DNA of 12,752 nt, from contig JAHWKH010000027.1 in NCBI GenBank assembly GCA_019347995.1, positions 1 through 12,752 on the forward strand, in the 5' to 3' direction. Within the stretch, counting starts at the first letter, position 1. Each line of letters opens with the position of its first letter. This DNA comes from Gemmatimonadota bacterium. Lineage in GTDB: Bacteria; Gemmatimonadota; Gemmatimonadetes; Longimicrobiales; UBA6960. A model generated the notes under the pieces. That model had not been told where the DNA came from. It saw only the letters and a program-made list of their open reading frames with translations, and did not search any database. The position numbers were made by a program, and so were the translations under genes. Below are positions 7,463-12,752 of the stretch, piece by piece.

Positions 7463-7468
7463 TTGTCC

Positions 7469-8677
7469 ATGCTGAACCACGAAAAGCTGGTGGAGCTCTA
7501 TCGTGAGCTGCAGGAGGAGCCCGTGCTGAGCGTCTATCTGGACGCCGATCAGCATGATCCCGCCGAGCGGAACACCTGGCGCAAGAGTCTCGATCACCAG
7601 CTGGATGTGGCGCGGGAGGGCGTGGCCGACGAGGACCTCCCCCTGTTCGAGGAGGCCGTGCAGCGGCTCCGCGAGGAGATGGAGGGATTCGACGCCTTCC
7701 TGCCCGGCAAGGGCTTCGTCGCGTTCGCCACCGCCGACCAGGTGTGGTACGCCGAGGCCGTGCCGGTCCCCATGCCCCACATGGCCCGGTGGGAGCTGGG
7801 CATCCGCGTCGCTCCCTACGTGCGCGCGCTCAAGCAGGAACGGGCGGTCGTGCTGGTGCTGCTCGATTCGCAGAAGGCGCGGGTCTTCCGCTATCAGGAC
7901 GCGACGGTGGAGGAGGTGGAGGACTTCCGCGCGGACACGTTCCTGGGCGACCTCACGGACATCAACACCGCCAAGCGGGGAACGAACCGGTCGGGGGTCC
8001 GCGGCCAGACGTCCACGGACGCCGCCCAGCGCTTCCTGGAGGTGAGCTCCGAGCGCATGGTGAAGGCGCTCATGGAGGCCACCGGCCGCTACGTCGGTGA
8101 CCACGGCTTCCTCATCATCGGCGGCGCGCCCGAGCGCGTGTCGCAGGCGGCGAGCGTCGTTCCGAAGCAGATGAACGGGCGGCTCGAGGAGGCACCGTCG
8201 CTGCACGTGGAGATGAGCTCCAGCGAGGTGAAGGAGGCGATGGAGCGGATCGCTTCGCAGATGACGAAGCAGTACCAGGAGAAGCTTATCTCGCACCTGG
8301 TCGACCAGGCGAAGGCCGACGGCCGGGCGTGTCTCGGCCCGGACGAGACCGAGCGGGCGCTGCGCGAGATGCGCGTGGACACCCTGCTGCTCTCGCACGG
8401 GCTCGTCGAGCGCGATCCGGACTACGCCGACCGGCTCATCGGCACCGCGTTCGCCGGCAACGCCCACGTGGAGGAGCTCCTCGACCTCGGCGCCGACGTC
8501 CTGGAGCGCGAGGGCGACGGGATGGCGGCCCGGCTGCGCTTCAAGATCCGCAACCAGGAGCCCCCGACCGGCGCGCCCGAGGAGCGTTCCTCCCCCGAGC
8601 GGGAGCGGGAGAGCGCCCTGAAGGCAAGGGGCGAGGGTCCCGCCAAGGAGCGCATGCGGGAGGGGAGCCGGACGTAG
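7469..8677 (+). CDS. bacterial eRF1-like (baeRF/VLRF1-type) protein
   Basis: This is a 402-residue cytoplasmic protein with no signal peptide. The N-terminal part has VLSVYLDADQ and an NTWRKSLDHQLDVA helix, both typical of bacterial eRF1-like proteins. A central region (about 125-280) follows: VVLVLLDSQKARVFRYQ, then a basic loop with GVRGQTSTDAAQRF (176-189), then HGFLIIGGAPERV. The loop places Gly179-Gln180 ahead of a helix, where class-I release factors carry GGQ. The C-terminal part (about 280-362) resembles eRF1 domain 3: a DGRACLGPDETERAL helix, VDTLLLSHGLV, AFAGNAHVEELLDLGADVL, and a GDGMAARLRF strand. Residues 363-402 form a charged, probably disordered tail. The function of these families is not established; a role in ribosome rescue or peptidyl-tRNA hydrolysis is a prediction. 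It appears monocistronic, with a good ribosome-binding site. Confidence 0.8.
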   Translation: MLNHEKLVELYRELQEEPVLSVYLDADQHDPAERNTWRKSLDHQLDVAREGVADEDLPLFEEAVQRLREEMEGFDAFLPGKGFVAFATADQVWYAEAVPVPMPHMARWELGIRVAPYVRALKQERAVVLVLLDSQKARVFRYQDATVEEVEDFRADTFLGDLTDINTAKRGTNRSGVRGQTSTDAAQRFLEVSSERMVKALMEATGRYVGDHGFLIIGGAPERVSQAASVVPKQMNGRLEEAPSLHVEMSSSEVKEAMERIASQMTKQYQEKLISHLVDQAKADGRACLGPDETERALREMRVDTLLLSHGLVERDPDYADRLIGTAFAGNAHVEELLDLGADVLEREGDGMAARLRFKIRNQEPPTGAPEERSSPERERESALKARGEGPAKERMREGSRT

Positions 8678-8712
8678 CTCCCGGCAGGAGCCGCGAGGGG
8701 CGCGACCCCCCG
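8677..8712 (+). terminator. weak GC hairpins after the eRF1-like gene; possible terminator
   Basis: GCTCC (8677-8681) pairs with GGAGC (8687-8691) around a 5-base loop, and GGGG (8697-8700) pairs with CCCC (8706-8709) around another 5-base loop, immediately after the stop codon. Neither is followed by a T run, so intrinsic termination is uncertain. They lie just before the next gene's apparent promoter. Confidence 0.3.
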
Positions 8713-8721
8713 GTCCCGGGA

Positions 8722-8750
8722 TTGGCGCGAGCGCTCCGGCGGCGTAGGTT
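8722..8750 (+). promoter_or_regulatory. probable promoter of the creatininase-family gene
   Basis: TTGGCG (8722-8727) and TAGGTT (8745-8750) are separated by exactly 17 bases. The start point would be near 8757, giving a leader of about 46 bases before the ATG at 8803. GGAG at 8793-8796 with a 6-base spacer is the ribosome-binding site. The -10 has the same TAGNTT form as the trkA promoter. Confidence 0.5.
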
Positions 8751-8802
8751 GGCCCCCGGCTCCGACACCCGTCGGGGCGCCCACCCCCTCGTGGAGCACA
8801 GC

Positions 8803-10416
8803 ATGAAAGCGGTCGCGCTCGTCGCGGCGGCGGTCCTCGCGGCGTCGCCCTCCCTCGTCGGAGCCCAGCAGGGCTCCGAAAGCGTCTTCCTCGAGGAGCT
8901 GACCTGGACCGAGGTCCGCGACCTGGTGCAGGACGGCTACACGTCCGTCATCATCGCCACCGGGGGGACCGAGCAGAAGGGTCCGCACATGGTGGACGGC
9001 GAGCACCGCTTCGTGCTCGAGTACACCACCGACCGCATCGCCCGCCTGGTGGGCAACACGTTGGTGGCGCCCATCGTCACCTACGTGCCCGAGGGGAGCT
9101 GGGAGAATCCCCGCGGACACATGGCCATGGCGGGCACGATCACGCTGCCCGAGCCCTGGTTCGTGGAGATGCTCGAGCACGCCGCCCGCAGCCTCGCGGC
9201 CGGCGGCTTCACCGACATCCTCTTCATCGGCGACTCCGGCGGGAACCAGAGGGGGATGCAGCAGGTCGTCGCCGCGCTGAACGAATCGTGGCAGGGGACC
9301 GGTCGGCGGGCCCACTTCATCGGCGACTACTACGGCAAATCGGGCGACGACATCCGGAGCTGGATGGTCGACGAGCTGGGCGTGGATCCCGACGACATCG
9401 GCGGGCACGCCGGCATGACGGACACCTCCCAGCAGATGTTCGTGAACCCGGCCCACATCCGGCTGAGCGAGATGGCGCCCGGCGGCGGCTTCGAGGGAAG
9501 CGGCGTGAGCGGCGATCCAACCAGGGCCTCGGCGGCGCTGGGCGAGGGGCAGCTCCGCATCAAGATCGACAACGCGGTCGCGCAGATCCGCGAGAGCCTG
9601 GGGGTGAGCGGTCCCACGCCGGACCCGGACCGGCGTCTTCCCAAGCCCGAGCTGACGCCCTTCTCCGAAGCCACCGGCGGCCCCTTCATCGAGCGCCTGA
9701 CGTGGACCGAGATCCGCGACGCCATCGCGGACGGCGCCACCACGGCCATCGTGCCGGTGGGCGGCACCGAGCAGAACGGCCCCCACATGGTGCTGGGCAA
9801 GCACAACTACATCATCACCCACGCCGCCGAGCTCATGGCGGAGGCCCTGGGCAACACGCTGGTGGCGCCCACGCTCGCGTACGTCCCGGAGGGCGACCAC
9901 CAGCGACCGGGGTTCGGGGACAAGCCGGGCGTCATCACGAATCCGGGCTCCAGCTACGAGCAGGTCCTGGAGGCGGCGGCCCGCAGCCTCAGGGTCCACG
10001 GCATCACCGACATCCTCTTCATCGGCGACAGCGGCGGCAACCAGGCGGGCATGCAGGCGGTGGCGGACCGGCTCAACCGCGAGTGGGCGGGCACCGGCAC
10101 CACCGTCTACGCCCTCACCGACTACTACCGGAAGGGACAGGAGCACACCCGGGCGTGGCTGATGGCACGCCACGGCTACACACCGGAGGAGATCGGCAGC
10201 CACGCCGGCATCATGGACACGTCCCAGGTGCTCTACGTCTATCCGGAAGGGATCCGCATGGAGAAGGCCGCGCCGTTCGGCGGCTTCGAGGACTCGGGCG
10301 TCCGGGGTGACCCCACCAAGGCCACGGCGGACATCGGCCGCATGGGCGTCCGCTTCAAGGTGAACGCCGGGCTGGAGCAGTACCGGGAGCTGCGGGGGGA
10401 GGGCGGCAGGCGCTGA
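8803..10416 (+). CDS. secreted protein with two tandem creatininase-family domains
   Basis: This is a 537-residue protein. Residues 1-21 form a signal peptide (MKAVALVAAAVLAA, ending VGA before QQGSES), so it should act in the periplasm or outside the cell. Domain 1 spans about 28-270 and domain 2 about 294-530; they are clear duplicates. Shared motifs are GGTEQ(K/N)GPHM (54-63; 320-329), GDSGGNQ (143-149; 408-414), HAG(MT/IM)DTS (202-209; 467-474) and a GDPT(R/K)A loop near 238 and 503. Creatininase-family amidohydrolases are usually one domain of about 250 residues. Against the metal ligands of creatininase, Glu34 is kept (57, 323), His36 is Lys59/Asn325, Asp45 is His68/His334, and the NGH histidine is Ser145/Ser410. 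Substrate therefore unknown; creatinine is not implied. It converges with the GH26-like gene 15 bases downstream. Confidence 0.9.
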   Translation: MKAVALVAAAVLAASPSLVGAQQGSESVFLEELTWTEVRDLVQDGYTSVIIATGGTEQKGPHMVDGEHRFVLEYTTDRIARLVGNTLVAPIVTYVPEGSWENPRGHMAMAGTITLPEPWFVEMLEHAARSLAAGGFTDILFIGDSGGNQRGMQQVVAALNESWQGTGRRAHFIGDYYGKSGDDIRSWMVDELGVDPDDIGGHAGMTDTSQQMFVNPAHIRLSEMAPGGGFEGSGVSGDPTRASAALGEGQLRIKIDNAVAQIRESLGVSGPTPDPDRRLPKPELTPFSEATGGPFIERLTWTEIRDAIADGATTAIVPVGGTEQNGPHMVLGKHNYIITHAAELMAEALGNTLVAPTLAYVPEGDHQRPGFGDKPGVITNPGSSYEQVLEAAARSLRVHGITDILFIGDSGGNQAGMQAVADRLNREWAGTGTTVYALTDYYRKGQEHTRAWLMARHGYTPEEIGSHAGIMDTSQVLYVYPEGIRMEKAAPFGGFEDSGVRGDPTKATADIGRMGVRFKVNAGLEQYRELRGEGGRR

Positions 10417-10431
10417 GGAAGCGAGAAGCGA

Positions 10432-11580
10432 TCACGGCGGGGTGGGACCCAGCGCCCCCCGCACCGCCTCCAGCACCCCGGGGTCGTCGAAGAAGGACCA
10501 GTCCAGGGTCTGCTGCGTCACGGTGGCGTCCTCCTCCACGTGGAAGAACAGGAGGGCGTGCACTTCCGGGAACCGCTCCCGGAAGCCTTCGAGCGCCTCC
10601 CGGTACCACGCCGCCCGGTCTCCGCCCACGGCCAGCGATCCGAACTCGGCCACCATGATCGGCTTGCCGAAGCCCTCGAGAAAATCGTAGTGCTGTCCGA
10701 AGATCTGATCGAAGCTCCACCACTGCGACCAGTACGCCACGGTGCCGTAGTTGAGCGCGCCGGTGGCCACCCAGTCGACGTACTCGTCTCCGGGCCAGTA
10801 GACCTCGTAGCCGGCGTAGGCCACGTGGGGCGACCAGACCCAGAGGACGTTCGTCGCCCCGGCCGCGCGGAAGCGCTCCACCACGTGCCGCCACGCGTCG
10901 ATGAAATCCTCCGGGGGATTGTTCTGGGGACCCCAGGGATATCGGTAGGGGTCGTTCATCTCGTGGGCGAGGCGGACCAGGAGCGGCTCTCCGAAGCGGG
11001 CGGCCTCGCGGGCCCAGTCGTCGAGATAGAAGTCGTAGTTCCCCCGGGCGATGGCGGCCAGGCCGCCCCGGTCCCGTACGTCGCGCAGGGCGAGGTGGGG
11101 GTGGAGGCGGTTCTCGAAGGTCGTGAGCCAGGGCTCCCAGGTGACCACGGCGATGGAGCCGAGCTGGTCGATGGCCTCCACCATCCGCTCCGGGAAGCCG
11201 TGCTGGGGCTCGTCACCCCAGGCCGTGTAGACCTGGATGAGGGGGAGCGTCCGCCCGAGCGCCTCCTCGAACGCGATCAGATCCCCGAACCCGGCGGGCA
11301 GGTCGTCGTCGTAGGCCCCCAGGAGCAGGGTGTCCGGGTGCCGCAGCGAGTCGGGATGCTCGCGCAGGGGCTGAAGCCACTCCAGGTCCGCGGCGCGCCC
11401 GGGCCCCCGCAGCGTCCGGGCGAGGCGGCTCTCCAACCCGCTCACGCCGGTGCCGATACGCTGGAACAGCGTGGACAGCGGACCCTCCGAAGCCGAGCCC
11501 AGCACCACGAGCCCCAGCACCACGGCCACGCTCAGGGCAGCCGCGAGGGCGGTGAGGGCCATCCTGTATCTGCGCTTCAT
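10432..11580 (-). CDS. membrane-anchored GH26-like glycoside hydrolase (beta-mannanase/beta-glycanase type)
   Basis: This 382-residue protein has a basic N-terminus and a single hydrophobic segment (residues 7-29), probably a signal anchor placing the enzyme outside the inner membrane. The rest reads as a clan-A barrel of GH26 type: LLLGAYDDD (85-93), VVTWEPW (145-151), the acid/base region VRLAHEMNDPYRYPWG with Glu207, a W-rich NVLWVWSPH strand (244-252), and the nucleophile strand PIMVAEFGS with Glu312. Both catalytic glutamates are present, so it should be active. GH26 members mainly cut beta-1,4-mannans, also beta-1,3-xylan and mixed-linkage glucan; specificity cannot be read here. Its ATG overlaps the stop of the GT2 gene by four bases (ATGA), so the two are translationally coupled. 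By analogy with BcsA/BcsZ it may trim the glycan made by that synthase. A GH5-like or DUF assignment is less likely. Confidence 0.82.
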   Translation of the reverse strand: MKRRYRMALTALAAALSVAVVLGLVVLGSASEGPLSTLFQRIGTGVSGLESRLARTLRGPGRAADLEWLQPLREHPDSLRHPDTLLLGAYDDDLPAGFGDLIAFEEALGRTLPLIQVYTAWGDEPQHGFPERMVEAIDQLGSIAVVTWEPWLTTFENRLHPHLALRDVRDRGGLAAIARGNYDFYLDDWAREAARFGEPLLVRLAHEMNDPYRYPWGPQNNPPEDFIDAWRHVVERFRAAGATNVLWVWSPHVAYAGYEVYWPGDEYVDWVATGALNYGTVAYWSQWWSFDQIFGQHYDFLEGFGKPIMVAEFGSLAVGGDRAAWYREALEGFRERFPEVHALLFFHVEEDATVTQQTLDWSFFDDPGVLEAVRGALGPTPP

Positions 11581-12752
11581 CCGGTGCGGTCCCGTGGCTG
11601 TAGGTCCGGCTCGACGGCGTCCCACGGCGCCCCCGGCGGCGTCCGCCTCGCTTCCCAGGCCCCGTAGATCCCTCCGCAGGCCAGCAGGAGCGCGAGCGAC
11701 GCGAAGGCCACCATTCCCCAGACCGCCTCGCTGGTGAGGAACAGGGCCCCTTCCGGCGTGAGGACGAGGCGCCGGTAGAGCGTCCATCCGAGCGTGACCA
11801 GGTACACGCCCGCCAGCGCGAGGTGCGGCCAGGCGAGCTGGAGGAAACGGCCCGTGCGGGCCTCCTTCGCGGTGGGAATGTAGGGGATCTCGGCCCGCAC
11901 GACGCCCAGGAGCGTCCCGACGAGGTAGACGGGCCAGCAGGCGACCTTCAGGGAGAGCCCCCGCCAGTGGATGCCGCGCTCCGTCTCCGGGTGGCAGAGC
12001 CAGCGCTGTGCGTACAGGTACGTGGCGACGCCCACGAGGGCGACGGGGGCACCGATGGCGACGAACTCCTCGAACGGCATGGAGGCCGGCTGTACGCCGG
12101 TCCAGAGATACAGGTACGGGATGACCAGGTACATGAGGGTGGTGAGGCCGAAGAGATAGTACGTACCGATGGCGAGGTACGAGAGCCGCTGCCGCCAGGA
12201 GAGGCCGGGGAACGCTCGCGGCACCTCGGAGAAGAGGACCTCGAAGACGCCCCGGGACCACTTGAGCTGCTGCCGATAGAAGGAGCCCAGATCCTCGGGC
12301 ACAAGCCCCCGGCTGACCACCTCGGGGACGTACACCGACCTCCATCCCGCGGCGTGGAGCCGGATCGACGTCACCAGGTCCTCCGCCAGGCCGACGCCGT
12401 GTCCGCCGATGGATGCGAGAGCCGCCCGGCGGAACGTGCAGTTGGCGCCGATGGCCACCGCGCCGCCGTGGCCGTAGAGCCCCATCTGGGTGGGTCCGTA
12501 AAAGGCGTACGTCTGCTCCGCGGCGCCTCGGGCGGTGAAGGAGCGCGCCTGGTTGTAGTAGGCCTGCGCCACCTGCACGAACCCGACCTCCGGATCGTGG
12601 AGGTGCCCCAGGACCCGGTCGAGGAAGTCGGGAAACGGGACGTGATCCGGATCGAGCACCAGGATGAAATCCTCGTCCGTGCGGGCGAGGGCGGCGTTGA
12701 TCTTCCCCGCCTTGGCGCCGGGCAGGCCCACCAGCTCCAGCCACACAGCGCC
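11577..12752 (-). CDS. BcsA-like processive GT2 glycosyltransferase, N-terminus beyond window
   Basis: About 391 codons are present and the frame runs open off the right edge, so the N-terminal membrane segments and first catalytic Asp motif are missing. Counting from codon 12746, the segment GAKAGKINAAL leads into the D-x-D motif VLDPDHVPFPDF (30-41). Next come AIGANCTFRRAAL (98-110), the general-base motif GLAEDLVTSIRLHAAGW (119-135) and the QQLKWSRG (159-166) version of Q(Q/R)xRW. This order and spacing closely match bacterial cellulose synthase BcsA. Five hydrophobic segments follow (about 188-217, 228-247, 265-285, 306-330, 342-367), which would form the glycan-translocating channel. The protein ends in a short basic tail with no PilZ domain, so direct c-di-GMP control is not expected. 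Its stop overlaps the start of the GH26-like gene. Product probably a beta-linked polysaccharide; sugar unknown. Confidence 0.88.
   Translation of the reverse strand, partial: GAVWLELVGLPGAKAGKINAALARTDEDFILVLDPDHVPFPDFLDRVLGHLHDPEVGFVQVAQAYYNQARSFTARGAAEQTYAFYGPTQMGLYGHGGAVAIGANCTFRRAALASIGGHGVGLAEDLVTSIRLHAAGWRSVYVPEVVSRGLVPEDLGSFYRQQLKWSRGVFEVLFSEVPRAFPGLSWRQRLSYLAIGTYYLFGLTTLMYLVIPYLYLWTGVQPASMPFEEFVAIGAPVALVGVATYLYAQRWLCHPETERGIHWRGLSLKVACWPVYLVGTLLGVVRAEIPYIPTAKEARTGRFLQLAWPHLALAGVYLVTLGWTLYRRLVLTPEGALFLTSEAVWGMVAFASLALLLACGGIYGAWEARRTPPGAPWDAVEPDLQPRDRTG

Larger units (their letters stand above)
7148..7468. other. 321-base divergent intergenic region between trkA and the eRF1-like gene
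   Basis: This is the only stretch over 300 bases without a gene. Toward trkA it holds the promoter at 7278-7307 and a GC-rich leader with a CCCGCGGG palindrome. Toward the eRF1-like gene, GGGT-CGAA-ACCC near 7343-7356 can fold into a small tetraloop hairpin next to an A-rich run (GGAAAAAATCC). TTGCAC at 7389-7394 could be a -35, but no convincing -10 follows at the right distance, so I did not call a plus-strand promoter. Short open frames here have no ribosome-binding sites or protein-like composition. I could not match the trkA leader to the c-di-AMP (ydaO) riboswitch or any other RNA family by eye. Confidence 0.7.

Noticed and set aside
6713..7468. Upstream extension of the eRF1-like frame
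   Set aside because: It is antisense to trkA; the GAGAGGA site 6 bases before the ATG at 7469 defines the start.
8329..8802. Upstream extension of the creatininase-family frame
   Set aside because: It overlaps the eRF1-like gene out of frame; the ATG at 8803 has a GGAG site and begins a clear signal peptide.
10411..10423. Small CGCT/AGCG hairpin between the convergent creatininase-family and GH26-like genes
   Set aside because: Only 4 base pairs and no T tract; too weak to call a terminator.

Overview
The window is very GC-rich bacterial DNA and almost entirely coding. From about 950 onward it looks like one genome, most probably Gemmatimonadota or a relative. The evidence is a secreted creatininase-family protein whose signal peptide ends in an Ala-Gln-Gln junction, GC-rich genes with GTG starts, and two promoter-like sites with a TAGNTT -10. 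This assignment is by resemblance only. The first ~930 bases look different: dapB sits directly behind, and overlaps, an M16 peptidase gene, an order I associate with Actinobacteria (pnp / M16 peptidase / dapB). The peptidase stops abruptly where a Uma2 gene begins, so a rearrangement or a metagenome-assembly chimera near 920-950 is likely.

Layout. 1-457 (-): dapB, C-terminus off the window. 457-~936 (-): 3' fragment of an M16 zinc peptidase. 952-1482 (+): Uma2-type PD-(D/E)XK nuclease. 1495-2139 (+): upp, uracil phosphoribosyltransferase. 2175-7147 (-): a four-gene potassium-uptake operon read trkA (two RCK units) -> trkH -> ktrB-like pore -> ktrA-like gating subunit, with a probable promoter at 7278-7307. 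7148-7468: the only long non-coding stretch, between divergent transcription units. 7469-8677 (+): eRF1-like (baeRF/VLRF1-type) protein. 8803-10416 (+): secreted double-creatininase-domain protein. 10432-11580 (-): membrane-anchored GH26-like glycanase, translationally coupled to 11577-12752 (-): a BcsA-like processive GT2 synthase running off the window end.

How they work together. The potassium block holds both a Trk-type and a Ktr-type pore, each with an RCK subunit, under one apparent promoter; this suggests osmotic or ionic adaptation. The GT2/GH26 pair resembles a bacterial cellulose-type module (synthase plus periplasmic glycanase) with a mannanase-like hydrolase in place of BcsZ and no PilZ domain on the synthase; it probably makes an uncharacterised beta-glycan. 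The eRF1-like protein carries a Gly-Gln loop where release factors have GGQ and is a candidate translation or ribosome-rescue factor. The tandem creatininase-like protein has replaced several canonical metal ligands in both domains, so its chemistry is open. No tRNA, rRNA, CRISPR array, insertion sequence or prophage gene was seen.
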